NCBI RefSeq assembly: GCF_002355855.1
Contig: NZ_AP017656.1
Span: forward strand, 124,001-188,000
Reading direction: 5' to 3'
DNA: 64,000 nucleotides
Source of the DNA: Sphingobium cloacae
GTDB lineage: Bacteria > Pseudomonadota > Alphaproteobacteria > Sphingomonadales > Sphingomonadaceae
This document shows, in pieces, positions 45,318-54,725 of the stretch. The translations under genes were made by a program, and so were the position numbers. The notes under the pieces are model-generated. The model saw nothing but the letters and a program-made list of their open reading frames with translations, did no database searches and had not been told where the DNA came from. The number at the start of each line of letters is the position of its first letter. Position 1 is the stretch's first letter.

Positions 45318-48300
45318 GGCGATCTCCGCCGCCATCACCGATGCAGCCGCCACCGGATTTCGCGGTCGTCTGATCGCGCGCGGCCAGGCACGGGCGATGA
45401 TATGGCGGGAGGGCGTGCTCCCGGCGGGCGCACCGGCCTTTTCTGCGCAACTGAACTTCGACCTGCACAGCTACGGTTACGGGCTGCTCGGGCTTGGGCT
45501 GCGTCTTCTTGAGCTCGGTGGCGACCCAGCCCAGGCGCGTGTCGCCTTCGAGCAGGCCGCGACCGCCCTTGAGGCGGTCATGGCCAAGGGCAATCGCGCC
45601 GAAGCCGACCGGGACTTTCACTTCGTGATGGCGGCTGCGAGCTACCATCTCGCGCATCTCTCCGCCCGTGCCTACTCCCTCCTTGCGGTCGTGGCGGAGG
45701 AGGAGAACTTCTCGCTCATCGAGCAGGCGCTGGCGCTTCTCATGCGGCGGGATATCAACGAGCTGCGTGCCCGGGTCTATGCCTTTCGCCTCGATGGTCG
45801 GGGATCGGATGAGGCCATCACCGCGCTCTTCCAGCAGCGTCTTGCCGATCCGCTTGCCGGCGACGCGGCCGAGCGGGATGGCCACGATTTCCTGTTCGAG
45901 GGCCTCGACCTCGCTCTAACCGATGCCTTCTTCGGTGCCGTGTCGATGTTCCTGCTCGCGCTTGACCGCGGCGAGCGCGCTCTGATCGACCGTGCGATCG
46001 CCCAACTGCGCGAGAGTCTCGCCATTTGCGCTGAGCTGAACCTCTTGCCGCAATGGTGGGCGCACCGCGTCGCGATCCATCTGCTCTCCGACCTATGGTC
46101 GAACACGTTTCATGAGAGGGTGCCTCTCATTCCGGCTGGTGGGGAGGCGCCGCCGTGGCGGGGCTTGCGCGATCTCTTCATCGGACTGCTCGCCCGCCGT
46201 CCGAGGGCGGAAGTCGACTTGTGGCCGTCACAGATCGAGGCCGCCGCGCGCGCGGTCGATCAGGCTGACAATCTCGTGGTCTCGCTACCGACGAGCGCCG
46301 GGAAGACGAGGGTCGCCGAACTCTCGATCCTTCGCTGCCTGGCTGCCGGGCGCCGCGTGATGTTCGTCACGCCACTTCGTGCTCTGTCCGCGCAGACGGA
46401 AACGACGCTTCAGCGAACGTTCGGCCCGCTCGGCAAGACCATATCCGCCCTGTACGGTAGCATCGGCGTCTCTGCGTTCGACGAAGATGCGATCCGCGAG
46501 CGGGACATTGTCGTCGCAACTCCGGAGAAACTCGACTTCGCCTTAAGGAACGATCCGTCATTGCTCGACGATGTCGGTCTGCTCGTCTTCGACGAGGGCC
46601 ACATGATCGGTCCGGGCGAGCGCGAAGTTCGCTACGAGGTCCAGATCCAGCGCCTTCTCCGCCGACCAGACGCGGAGCAGCGCCGGATCGTCTGCCTGTC
46701 GGCAATCCTGCCCGATGGCCCGCAGCTCGAGGATTTCTCGGCATGGTTGCGGCGTGATCAGCCAGGCGATCCCATCAAGGACGACTGGCGGCCGACACGC
46801 CTGCGGTTTGGCGAGGTGGTCTGGTCATCCCCCCGGGCACGCCTCAACCTGAGGGTCGGCGAAGAGCAGCCCTTCGTGCCCGGGTTCCTCACCGGCGTAG
46901 CACCGCCGCTCTTCCTACCGCCGAAGAAGCTGCGGACCCGGCTGTTTCCCGACAATCAGCAGGAGCTCAGCCTTGCCACCGCCTGGCGTCTGGTCGACGA
47001 TGGACAGACCGTCCTGATCTATTGCCCGGAGCGGCGCAGCGTCGAGCCGTTCGCCAAGGTCATCGTCGACCTGCATACGCGAGGCGCGCTTGCGTCACTG
47101 CTCACGGTCGATCCGGTGCGGCTGCAGACCGCGATCGCGCTCGGTGAAGAATGGCTGGGCGCGGACAGCGATATCCTCAAATGCCTCCGCCTGGGCGTGG
47201 CCCTCCACCACGGTGCGCTTCCGACCGCCTATCGAAAAGAGGTTGAGAGGCTTCTGCGAGACGGCGTTCTGAAGGTGACGATCTCATCACCCACTCTCGC
47301 GCAGGGGCTCAACCTCTCGGCGACGGCGGTCGTCATGCATTCGCTCTATCGGCATGGCGAGAAGATCAAGGTCTCCGAGTTCAAGAACGTGATCGGACGC
47401 GCCGGCCGGGCCTATGTCGACGTCGAAGGCCTGGTGCTCTTCCCGATCTTCAGCGACACCCAGAACAAGAAGCATGACGAGTGGGTGGGCCTGATCGGGG
47501 ATCTCGGCGCCCGCGAGATGGAAAGCGGCCTCGTTCAGCTCATCTTTGCGCTCCTGAAGAGGATGCATGCGCGGATCGGCGGCAATCTCGAGCAGCTCGT
47601 CGACTATGTGGTCAACAACGCCGCGGCCTGGACCTTCCCCGAAGTGGCGGGCGAGATCCCCGAAAAGCGCGAACGAGCGCTCAAGCAATGGGAGCGCTCC
47701 ATGGCGACGCTCGATACGGCGATCCTCAGCCTGATCGGCGAAGACGATGTTCCCGATGACCAGATCGAAGCCGCGCTCGACACGGTTCTTCAGTCCTCTC
47801 TCTGGAACCGGCGCCTGGAGCGCCTCGATGCCGGGTCGCGCGCCGCTTACCGTGCGACGCTCCTCACCCGGAGCCGCTACATTTGGGCCAATTCGACTGC
47901 CGTCTCGCGCCGCGGCTATTTTCTTGCGGGGCTGGGTCTCGAGGCGGGTCACGCGCTCGACGCGGTGGCGCCGGTGGCCAACGACCTTCTGGTGCAGGCG
48001 AACGCTGCGCTGCTGGTTGGAGATCACGAGGCTGCGATTACGGCGATCACCGGCATCGCCGAGCGGGTCTTCTCCTTCTATCCGTTCGAGCCGGACCCAT
48101 TTCCGGACAACTGGCGCGACATCCTTCGTTGCTGGCTGCTCGGGCAGCCACTCGCCTCCACCGTCGCGGGGCAGGAAGGCGATGCGCTGCAGTTCATCGA
48201 GGGCGGCCTCGTCTATCGCCTGCCGTGGGCGATGGAGGCGCTTCGTGTGCGTGCGGCCGCCAACGGTGATGTCGTTGGCGTCTTCGGCCTGGCCCTCGCC

Positions 48301-48825
48301 GATCATGAGCTGGGTCTAGCGGTCCCTGCCGTTGAGACCGGCACCATGAACCGATCGACTTCGATTCTCATCCAGGCGGGCTTCAACTCGCGTTTGGCAG
48401 CCATCAAGGCCGTCGTGGACACCGGCGCGACTTTCACGTCGGGTGCGGAATTGCGGACATGGCTGCGCTCGCCTGTCCTCGCGGCCTGGTCGGCTCAGCC
48501 GGACTGGCCTTCTCCCGAGACGCGAGCAATGTGGCTCGAGTTCGTCCAGGAAGCCGCGCCTGCGGCGAACCGGACCTGGGCACGACGGGACTATGTGGGG
48601 AATGTCGAGTGGTTCGCGGCGCCGGCTCCGCCCGGCTCTCCCGTGAGCTTGCACAACTGGAACGGCCAGCCGTTGGTGCTCTCTGCCGATGGGCGCGGCA
48701 TCGGCCGCCTCCAGCATCCGCTCAACCATAATCGGCGTGGCCTTCTCCGCGCGACAGTCGCGCCGAACCCTGCGGAGCTCGACCTGAGCTATCTCGGACC
48801 CGATGACCTTTGGGCTGTGGCATAG
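45301..48825 (+). CDS. hamB: Hachiman defence helicase HamB
   Basis: 1,174 residues. After an N-terminal helical region of about 300 residues comes a superfamily 2 Ski2-like helicase: motif I SLPTSAGKTRVAE (Lys about 335), motif II VFDEGHM (Asp about 431), motif III LSAILPDG, and motif VI VIGRAGRAYVD (about 700). A long C-terminal region follows. With HamA it forms the Hachiman anti-phage system, in which the helicase senses abnormal DNA and releases the nuclease. AGGTGA lies before ATG 45301. Confidence 0.9.
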   Translation: MPTSPEAISAAITDAAATGFRGRLIARGQARAMIWREGVLPAGAPAFSAQLNFDLHSYGYGLLGLGLRLLELGGDPAQARVAFEQAATALEAVMAKGNRAEADRDFHFVMAAASYHLAHLSARAYSLLAVVAEEENFSLIEQALALLMRRDINELRARVYAFRLDGRGSDEAITALFQQRLADPLAGDAAERDGHDFLFEGLDLALTDAFFGAVSMFLLALDRGERALIDRAIAQLRESLAICAELNLLPQWWAHRVAIHLLSDLWSNTFHERVPLIPAGGEAPPWRGLRDLFIGLLARRPRAEVDLWPSQIEAAARAVDQADNLVVSLPTSAGKTRVAELSILRCLAAGRRVMFVTPLRALSAQTETTLQRTFGPLGKTISALYGSIGVSAFDEDAIRERDIVVATPEKLDFALRNDPSLLDDVGLLVFDEGHMIGPGEREVRYEVQIQRLLRRPDAEQRRIVCLSAILPDGPQLEDFSAWLRRDQPGDPIKDDWRPTRLRFGEVVWSSPRARLNLRVGEEQPFVPGFLTGVAPPLFLPPKKLRTRLFPDNQQELSLATAWRLVDDGQTVLIYCPERRSVEPFAKVIVDLHTRGALASLLTVDPVRLQTAIALGEEWLGADSDILKCLRLGVALHHGALPTAYRKEVERLLRDGVLKVTISSPTLAQGLNLSATAVVMHSLYRHGEKIKVSEFKNVIGRAGRAYVDVEGLVLFPIFSDTQNKKHDEWVGLIGDLGAREMESGLVQLIFALLKRMHARIGGNLEQLVDYVVNNAAAWTFPEVAGEIPEKRERALKQWERSMATLDTAILSLIGEDDVPDDQIEAALDTVLQSSLWNRRLERLDAGSRAAYRATLLTRSRYIWANSTAVSRRGYFLAGLGLEAGHALDAVAPVANDLLVQANAALLVGDHEAAITAITGIAERVFSFYPFEPDPFPDNWRDILRCWLLGQPLASTVAGQEGDALQFIEGGLVYRLPWAMEALRVRAAANGDVVGVFGLALADHELGLAVPAVETGTMNRSTSILIQAGFNSRLAAIKAVVDTGATFTSGAELRTWLRSPVLAAWSAQPDWPSPETRAMWLEFVQEAAPAANRTWARRDYVGNVEWFAAPAPPGSPVSLHNWNGQPLVLSADGRGIGRLQHPLNHNRRGLLRATVAPNPAELDLSYLGPDDLWAVA

Positions 48826-48957
48826 CCGTGCCCATCTACCGAGCCACTGTATCGCATCGGGAAGATCATGATGACAATCTGCAAGACCGCCGAGACGCTT
48901 CGCGCCTTCTCTGATACCGAGGGGGGCCGCCAAATGGTGTCTGGGCGGTTCTAGGCC

Positions 48958-49458
48958 ATGCTTGTCGCCCGCGCCCAGCTCGATTTCATTCGGGACCTCG
49001 TCGCCCGCTTTCAGCAGGACGACAGCATGATGCGGCCTGTTGCCGACTTCGAGTCGCAATATGTCGCGATCGTTGCGCTCCTGCGGTCGGTTGGACATGT
49101 GTTCGCCAATGTCGACTGTCACGATGCCGCTCGGCGCGAATACAGCCGCGAACAATGGCCGATCTGGCGGCGAGATCCGATTTTCAGCGAGTTCATCGAG
49201 CCGACGCGCAACGCCCTCCTGAAGGAATTCCAAGGCGGCCTTGAACTGCGCAGCGAGGGCTTCGGAACGATTGCCGTGGTGGTCGATCCGACGATGCCGG
49301 GCAACGTGGCTCACGTCGCTGCGTTCAACGCGCGAGAGGTGCGGGATCGTCTTGGCCGGCCGGTATTGCCGAACTTTCATGCCGCGATTGCCTTCTGGGA
49401 CCGCTGCCTCTCGCAGGCAGAGACAGCTTTCGGCGAAGCGCCCACGTTGCGCAGTTGA
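48958..49458 (+). CDS. Hypothetical protein downstream of Hachiman genes
   Basis: 166 residues, mixed alpha/beta with no membrane span (FESQYVAIVALLRSVGHVFANVDCHDAARREYSREQWPIW..., GTIAVVVDPTMPGNVAHVAAFNAREV). No family was recognised. It is 132 bases after hamB in the same direction, so it may be a third gene or an unrelated neighbour. The ribosome binding site is poor; an ATG at 49027 is an alternative start. Confidence 0.5.
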   Translation: MLVARAQLDFIRDLVARFQQDDSMMRPVADFESQYVAIVALLRSVGHVFANVDCHDAARREYSREQWPIWRRDPIFSEFIEPTRNALLKEFQGGLELRSEGFGTIAVVVDPTMPGNVAHVAAFNAREVRDRLGRPVLPNFHAAIAFWDRCLSQAETAFGEAPTLRS

Positions 49459-49491
49459 GCCGTCGCGAAGGACCGAGCGGCTGCTTTACGG

Positions 49492-49896
49492 CTATCTCAA
49501 AAGGGCTTCGGCCACGTCCATATACCGGCTCGGGTGGACGCCGTCGCGGGAGCGGAAGCGGCCGAGATCCAAGGTCTCGTCACTAAAGCGAGCAGCGACG
49601 GCGCTGACGGTGTAGGCTTGGGGGCGGGCGTATGGCAGCAGCCAGATCACACGGTTGAAGCAGAACTGCGCACGTATCTCAGCGAGGCGGGCGGCGAGAG
49701 CCGGTCCGGCCATGTCATTGGAGCCCATCGAGAAGATGCAGGTATTGTAGCGTTTTCCCGGTCTTCGCCAGGAAAGGACCTGGGCGGCCGTGGCCCGCTC
49801 TGCGGCCTGAACGTCACAATGGCGCTCGTAGCGCGCGTTTATCGCCTGCGCGGTGCCGACGCCCGTGCTGTCCCCAAGGATCAGACACTCGAACAT
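49492..49896 (-). CDS. Small SGNH-hydrolase-like protein
   Basis: 134 residues from ATG 49894-49896 (GAGG upstream). Block I is CLILGDSTGVGT with the nucleophile Ser, a central block is FSMGSNDMAG with Asn, and block V is DGVHPSRY with catalytic Asp and His, the three key SGNH/GDSL elements. It is shorter than most GDSL esterases and has no signal peptide. The substrate is unknown. Confidence 0.7.
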   Translation of the reverse strand: MFECLILGDSTGVGTAQAINARYERHCDVQAAERATAAQVLSWRRPGKRYNTCIFSMGSNDMAGPALAARLAEIRAQFCFNRVIWLLPYARPQAYTVSAVAARFSDETLDLGRFRSRDGVHPSRYMDVAEALLR

Positions 49897-49984
49897 CAAA
49901 GCTTCCCTCGGCCTCCGGTCGGCGGCGGGGGTCCATCGCCACGGGCTCGATGTTGGCCCGACCCTCGCGGGTCGGGCCAACGCG

Positions 49985-50338
49985 TCAGTAGCAGCGCCAC
50001 ACGCGGAGATGCGGTGCTTCCCAGCGCCACCCGCAATGCCGGTACCACCGGCCGTGCCAGCGGTACCAACCATGACGAGGGCCTGGTTCGGCTATCCACA
50101 CTGGGCCGCGCCATCCTGGCGCCCAGACCTGAGCCGCTGCGGGGGTAAGGGACGTGCCGAGGAGCGCCAGCAGACCGACGATTGCCGACGTCAGCACCTT
50201 CATCACGCGCGAGGGCCAGCGACGCGCCTCCGATCGAGAGGGTGGCGTCTGGCTCTCCCGATGGCGGAGCGGGTTGTTGTGGGAGCTATCGGCAGCACCG
50301 CGCCGGCGCCCACGGATCAGATCGCGAATAGTCCTCAT
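49985..50338 (-). CDS. Small exported protein rich in Trp, Arg and His
   Basis: 117 residues from ATG 50336-50338, chosen because GAGGATTTGGAT precedes it. A basic N-terminal stretch is followed by a signal-like segment (MKVLTSAIVGLLALLGTSLTPAAAQ) and a short mature part (WHGRWYRHCGWRWEAPHLRVWRCY). An internal ATG at 50203 would give a plain signal-peptide protein of 72 residues but has no clear ribosome binding site. Trp/Gly/His-rich exported peptides of this kind are common in alphaproteobacteria; function unknown. Confidence 0.5.
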   Translation of the reverse strand: MRTIRDLIRGRRRGAADSSHNNPLRHRESQTPPSRSEARRWPSRVMKVLTSAIVGLLALLGTSLTPAAAQVWAPGWRGPVWIAEPGPRHGWYRWHGRWYRHCGWRWEAPHLRVWRCY

Positions 50339-50565
50339 ATCCAAATCCTCTGCATGAGCAATTCGGGCATGAGATGCGCCGGAGAGAGAGCCGGCGCCCT
50401 CTAGTCCCAGCCGAACCCGCTATGGCGTTCGGCGTCAGTCGAGCTAGTATTCCTCGGCTCCCCGTCAAGGGTCTAAGGCCAGGCTTTGGCGGCCAGCAAC
50501 GATTATAGAAACCGGAACGAGGGCAGGCACTTACCCGGATGGCGGTGCGAGTAGGTACGGTCGAA

Positions 50566-50835
50566 ATGGCGCAGCTGACGCAACTCGAATTGGCGAACTG
50601 GGCAGCCCTCTATGCTGCTACGGCGCTGTGCTGTGCGATCGCCCTCGCCTTGTCGATTGTCGGCGCTGGAGTGCACGTCTTCCGCGAACGCGCCTGGAAC
50701 GAAGTACGGAGCCTTCGACAAGCAATCCTCTTCGTGCCCAAGCTCTGGTGGCTGTGGCAACGGCTCTACTTTCGCGCGACGCCGGTTATCATCGCCATTG
50801 TGGGCGGGTTCGCGATGACGCTTCGCTGGAGCTGA
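50566..50835 (+). CDS. Small two-span membrane protein (copy 2)
   Basis: 89 residues from ATG 50566, which gives the same length as the paralogue at 33480-33749. Motifs match: NWAALYAATALCCAIALALSI, a charged middle (RERAWNEVRSLRQAILFVP), LWWLWQRLYF and a C-terminal MTLRWS. It is followed, convergently and after 17 bases, by the DUF1173 gene. An upstream ATG at 50539 would add nine residues. Confidence 0.65.
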   Translation: MAQLTQLELANWAALYAATALCCAIALALSIVGAGVHVFRERAWNEVRSLRQAILFVPKLWWLWQRLYFRATPVIIAIVGGFAMTLRWS

Positions 50836-50852
50836 GAGGCACGGGGCTCAAC

Positions 50853-52145
50853 TCACAGGTCCAGGGCGGCGGCAATCTTTCGCGCTACCCGGCCCAGCAC
50901 GAGGTCGCCGGAACTGAGGCAGAGCAGCGGAGCGATCTCGCACAGGCGAGAATGCCCGCTGGTGCTCGATCCGTCATGCTCGTCGTCACCGTGGTCGATG
51001 GCGTCGATCGCCAGACGCTTGATCTCCCCGGTGATCCGCGAGCGCGCCTCGATCAGGAAGTCCGGTCGCGCAGGGCCGAGCGGCGTCAGAATATCGAACA
51101 CGGGCTTTTCGATCGCGGCATCGATGCCATGCCGGTGCAGGTTGCGCTGGATCGACAGCAATTCGCGCAGCAGGCTGCGCTCGAACTCGGAGTCGACCGG
51201 GATGAACCGCTGCCCCGAGTAGATCGGCTGCGCGTAGGCGCGAAGCGGAGCATAGCCACGCGCCTCGGGATATTGACCAGCGACGACGATCACGAGGAAG
51301 GGGCCACGGACCAGGTTGCCCCTCACCGACGGGGACTGCACCCGATTGGCGACGCGCACTGGCCGGTTGTCGGCGGTCTCGATGACATGGCCGGTGATCT
51401 GATGCGAGAAGAGCGCGAAGAACGCCTGCGGCGCGTGGCCGGGAGGCCAGTCTCGGGAGAGACGCCTCAGAACCGCATAGGCGCGCCGGCTGTGCAGGGC
51501 ATCGGCGTGGGTCCAGAAGGCGCGGCTGAGCTCGATGCCGGGCGCGATCTCGATCCTGCTGCTCGCCTTCACCAGAACATCGAACTCCCGCTTGATCGAA
51601 GGCTCCTCCGCGCCATCCGACAAGGGAAAAGCTCGGGTCGTCCCTGCAACGTCGAGGAGGCGCCATAGCAACCGGGCGAGCCGAGGCACCGAGGCGTGGC
51701 GCGTACGATCGTCGCTGGCGTCGCTCTCGGGCTGTTGCGCGAGCTTGCTGGGGGCAGGCCGCAGGACCTCGAAGAAGCCCTCGGGAGGCGCCGCCGGCGT
51801 TTCGCGCGATCGTACCTCCGAGATGCGATGGGTGACCTGATCCCGGAAGAAGGGGCAGTCGGCGCGGTGGTCGGGTCGCTTCGCGCTGGTCAGCCGGCGG
51901 AGATAATAGGTCTCCGCCTCCGACAGGAAGGCGGGCGTGAGTATCGGCGGCGGATCGTCCGCGGCCAGGCAATCACAGGCGATCCACTTGGCGCCGATGC
52001 GGGCGTTCTGGACGAGCGTGATTCCTGCCTCTTCATCGCCAGGCGATCCCTGGCCGATGTACCAACGCACCAGCGCCTCGCGGAGCGGAGCGGGCAGCGC
52101 GATCCGAGGGCCGCGGCCATCCGTATCTCGGTCAATCAGCCACAT
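50853..52145 (-). CDS. DUF1173-family plasmid protein (intact)
   Basis: 430 residues. The N-terminus has a cysteine cluster (AKWIACDCL, DCPFFRDQ) that may bind metal. The C-terminal half has SEFERSLLRELL, EKPVFDILTP and ARPDFLIEARS, whose E...D...E-x-R spacing resembles a PD-(D/E)xK nuclease fold. DUF1173 proteins occur widely on conjugative plasmids of alphaproteobacteria; their function is not established. A damaged paralogue lies at 33754-34325. It sits between cargo genes and the transfer region. Confidence 0.75.
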   Translation of the reverse strand: MWLIDRDTDGRGPRIALPAPLREALVRWYIGQGSPGDEEAGITLVQNARIGAKWIACDCLAADDPPPILTPAFLSEAETYYLRRLTSAKRPDHRADCPFFRDQVTHRISEVRSRETPAAPPEGFFEVLRPAPSKLAQQPESDASDDRTRHASVPRLARLLWRLLDVAGTTRAFPLSDGAEEPSIKREFDVLVKASSRIEIAPGIELSRAFWTHADALHSRRAYAVLRRLSRDWPPGHAPQAFFALFSHQITGHVIETADNRPVRVANRVQSPSVRGNLVRGPFLVIVVAGQYPEARGYAPLRAYAQPIYSGQRFIPVDSEFERSLLRELLSIQRNLHRHGIDAAIEKPVFDILTPLGPARPDFLIEARSRITGEIKRLAIDAIDHGDDEHDGSSTSGHSRLCEIAPLLCLSSGDLVLGRVARKIAAALDL

Positions 52146-52255
52146 GATCCAGTTTCGGGCGATCCAATGCAGCCATAGTTTGCCCGCTCCAGGGAATTGA
52201 CAACTGCAAATCGCCTGATCTCAACTTCCTGAACCAGGGGTCAGGGAGGTTTGAT

Positions 52256-53227
52256 ATGCGTGCGTTGTTGCTCGCGAGCACACTTGTCATCGTTGATAGC
52301 GGGGCCGCGCTCGCGGCGACCCAACGCGCCGCTTCGCCGGTGCGCAGCGTCCAGCTGATCAGCATGACGGGGCGGTCGGACGTCGCCGCCGACGGTAAGG
52401 ATGGGACGGCCGGGCCCAGCATGGAGGGTCCGGCCGAGGCCGTCGTAGCGGATGTGGAGGGCTTCCGGGTCCACGATCTGAGCCGTCGCTGGGTCGAGTA
52501 TCAGATGGGTGAAAGACTCGCGGCAGAGGCCGGCGCAACGACGGCGGTCGCGGAGGAGGACCCCTTTGCCCCGGTCGGTGTTGCCCAGCTCGGCGCCCCG
52601 GCCAGTCAGACGGCGGCACTTGCTCCATTTTCCGCGATCGCCGTGCCGGCATGGATGCGCGGCGGCCCGGTATTCGCTGCGGCTGCCACGACCTTCGTCC
52701 CCGGGTGCTCGCCGACAGGATACCGGCGAAGCGGCTTCCTGCCCGCCGATGCCGAAGTCCGCCGCCAGACATATTTCTCGATGATGAGCAACGTCGCCTG
52801 CGAATACGGGATTCCGGTCGGGCTGTTCGATGCGATGATCATTCGGGAGAGCCGCTACAATGCCTCCGCGGTGTCCCCGAAAAGCGCATTTGGCCTCACG
52901 CAGCTGATGCCTGGGACGGCCGCGGGTCTTGGGGTGAACCGCTACGACGTGGAGCAGAATCTTCGTGGCGGAGCGCGGTATCTGCGTCAGCAGCTCGACC
53001 GGTTCGGTGCCTATCACCTGGCGTTGGCGGCCTACAATGCGGGGCCCGGGCGCGTCAGGAACGGGAGTGTGCCGCGGATCGTCGAGACCCAGGATTACGT
53101 CTCGAACGTCCTGCTCAACTGGTCTCGGCTCAGCGGCGTTTCGAGAGTTGCGACTATCCAGACGAGTGCATCGCCGGCACCGCGCCGTGAGCCTTTCGTT
53201 CGCGCCGCCACGGTGTCGAGCTTCTGA
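52256..53227 (+). CDS. Lytic transglycosylase (conjugation-associated)
   Basis: 323 residues with a signal peptide (MRALLLASTLVIVDSGAALA). The SLT domain from about residue 180 has catalytic Glu198 (MIIRESRYN), AFGLTQLMPGTAAGLGV and ALAAYNAGPGRVR. It cuts peptidoglycan to let the mating-pair apparatus assemble, like VirB1 or plasmid F orf169. The long Ala/Pro-rich linker before the domain is a spacer. It stands just upstream of the transfer operon. Confidence 0.87.
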   Translation: MRALLLASTLVIVDSGAALAATQRAASPVRSVQLISMTGRSDVAADGKDGTAGPSMEGPAEAVVADVEGFRVHDLSRRWVEYQMGERLAAEAGATTAVAEEDPFAPVGVAQLGAPASQTAALAPFSAIAVPAWMRGGPVFAAAATTFVPGCSPTGYRRSGFLPADAEVRRQTYFSMMSNVACEYGIPVGLFDAMIIRESRYNASAVSPKSAFGLTQLMPGTAAGLGVNRYDVEQNLRGGARYLRQQLDRFGAYHLALAAYNAGPGRVRNGSVPRIVETQDYVSNVLLNWSRLSGVSRVATIQTSASPAPRREPFVRAATVSSF

Positions 53228-53259
53228 GAAGTCGTGCCGATCGCACGGGGTGCCCCGCG

Positions 53260-53787
53260 CTAGAGGAGTGGGTCGCGTCCCGATCCGAATTGCGAGCGAC
53301 GCTGGAGGACTGCCGTGATCTCGGTGACCATCCGCTTGATGACCGCCGACTGGAAGTAGGTGCCCCACTCGCTGCGGATCTCGCTGCCGTCCATGCCCTC
53401 GAGCTCCTGAAGAGCCTCGACGAGCCGGTGGGGCAGACCTTTGAACAAGGTGCTCAGCATCGCCACGAGTGCGGTGAAGCGATCGTCCTGCACGAGCTCC
53501 ATCTCGCGGGTCATCTCGACGCTGATGACTGCCTGCATGAGGTCGATGTTAAGGGCCCTGAGGATCGCCTGAAATTCCGGCAAGCTCATCGAGGCGCGCT
53601 TCTCCGGGTCCCGGTGAAGGATCGTGCCGAGCCTGCTCTTCTTGATACCTGAGCGCAGCGCCATGGTCCGGATGCCGATGTCGTTGGCCTCCATCGCGCG
53701 CATGATCATCGGCACATAGTCGGCCGCTGCTTCAGTTTCTGCCTCGAGGGGCAGCTCCTGCTCCATTCGATTCGTAAGCGATGACAC
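53260..53787 (-). CDS. XRE-type HTH regulator
   Basis: About 175 residues from GTG 53785-53787 (GGGGG eight bases before); ATG at 53764-53766 is an alternative start giving 168 residues. The helix-turn-helix part is MRAMEANDIGIRTMALRSGIKKSRLGTILHRDPEKRASMSLPEFQAILRAL, followed by a helical C-terminal domain that may mediate dimerisation. It is divergent from the tra operon side and close to repeated GTCCGC sites, so control of transfer genes is plausible (inference). Confidence 0.7.
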   Translation of the reverse strand: MSSLTNRMEQELPLEAETEAAADYVPMIMRAMEANDIGIRTMALRSGIKKSRLGTILHRDPEKRASMSLPEFQAILRALNIDLMQAVISVEMTREMELVQDDRFTALVAMLSTLFKGLPHRLVEALQELEGMDGSEIRSEWGTYFQSAVIKRMVTEITAVLQRRSQFGSGRDPLL

Positions 53788-53890
53788 TTTTCGCCCCCGC
53801 AGTCCTTTTTGCGGACAGAGCGACACAATCAAACCTTATCGGTCTTGGCAAGCCCTTCGAGAAAAGCCCGAGCACCCCTCACATCCGAAT

Positions 53891-54361
53891 TTATCTAATG
53901 CGCACAACCTTTTCGCCCTCGTCACGACCACGCCCGCGCGCGGTTTTTGGCGGCTTATGCTCGTCGATTCCGATCTTGCTCAACAGCTTGGCGGTGCCCT
54001 GCTCAACCACATAATCGAACAGCAGCATGGAGATAGCGTCGCCGACCGTCAGGGCCGATCCGAGATGCTTTTCGAGTCGCCGCTTGGCCTCCGTCAGGCT
54101 TTCCGCGCTGGTCTTCGTGATGCTTAGATAGATGCGGATCGGGCCCTTGGTCGGCACCTTCTCGAGGTGCTTGCGCAGCGTTTCCACATCGTGCTGCTCG
54201 ATCGCGCCTGCGGCGCCGGCGGTGGCCCGCGCGTTCACGAGGTTCCCGAGCGACTGGTAGCGCCGTGTCTGATTGGAGTGAATCCGCAGGCTCTCGGTGG
54301 TCAGCCGAAACAGATACTCGGATACGTCGAGGGTGTACCCCCGCATTGCCTGCCCGCCCAT
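53891..54361 (-). CDS. Hypothetical protein adjacent to transfer operon
   Basis: 156 residues, mostly helical and charged (VSEYLFRLTTESLRIHSNQTRRYQSLGNLV..., LRKHLEKVPTKGPIRIYLSITKTSAESLTEAKRRLEKHLG) with a basic tail (KPPKTARGRGRDEGEK). No family recognised. The basic helical nature and location between the XRE gene and traA would suit a small DNA-binding or relaxosome protein, but that is a guess. An ATG at 54346 is an alternative start. Confidence 0.55.
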   Translation of the reverse strand: MGGQAMRGYTLDVSEYLFRLTTESLRIHSNQTRRYQSLGNLVNARATAGAAGAIEQHDVETLRKHLEKVPTKGPIRIYLSITKTSAESLTEAKRRLEKHLGSALTVGDAISMLLFDYVVEQGTAKLLSKIGIDEHKPPKTARGRGRDEGEKVVRIR

Positions 54362-54725
54362 TCCCGCATGTCCCTGCTTGCCTGGCTTCGGCTGAAGTCG
54401 CCAAGGTGAAGTGACATCCCCCTATACGACTCGTCCGGGGCGAGCCAAGTGTACCCGCACAGGGACTTGCCCGCAAAGCCGGACCTGGGTCCGCAACCGC
54501 GGACAGCGCGCCTAAAAGCCGGGACAAGGTGTCCGCGAATCGAGATGAAGAATCGTTCTTCGCGGACGATGTTTGGCTCTGCCGAAGGTTCTTTAGGCAC
54601 GGCCGCTAGATAAATCCGCCGAGAGCCCTGCGGTTCCAACAAAAGCCGGTTGTAGCGAAAGTCGTCGGGGACCCACCCTTCATTTGGGCGCGGAGGTGCC
54701 GCGTCTCCATCGAAGGGAAACTCTT
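54362..54725 (+). promoter_or_regulatory. Transfer-operon control region with repeated GTCCGC sites
   Basis: 364 bases without a gene before traA. Two inverted pairs are present: GTCCGC-AACC-GCGGAC at 54489-54504, and GTCCGCGAA (54531-54539) with TTCGCGGAC (54559-54567). Another GCGGAC occurs near 53811, before the XRE gene. These are strong operator candidates for a dimeric regulator controlling tra transcription. Confidence 0.6.
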
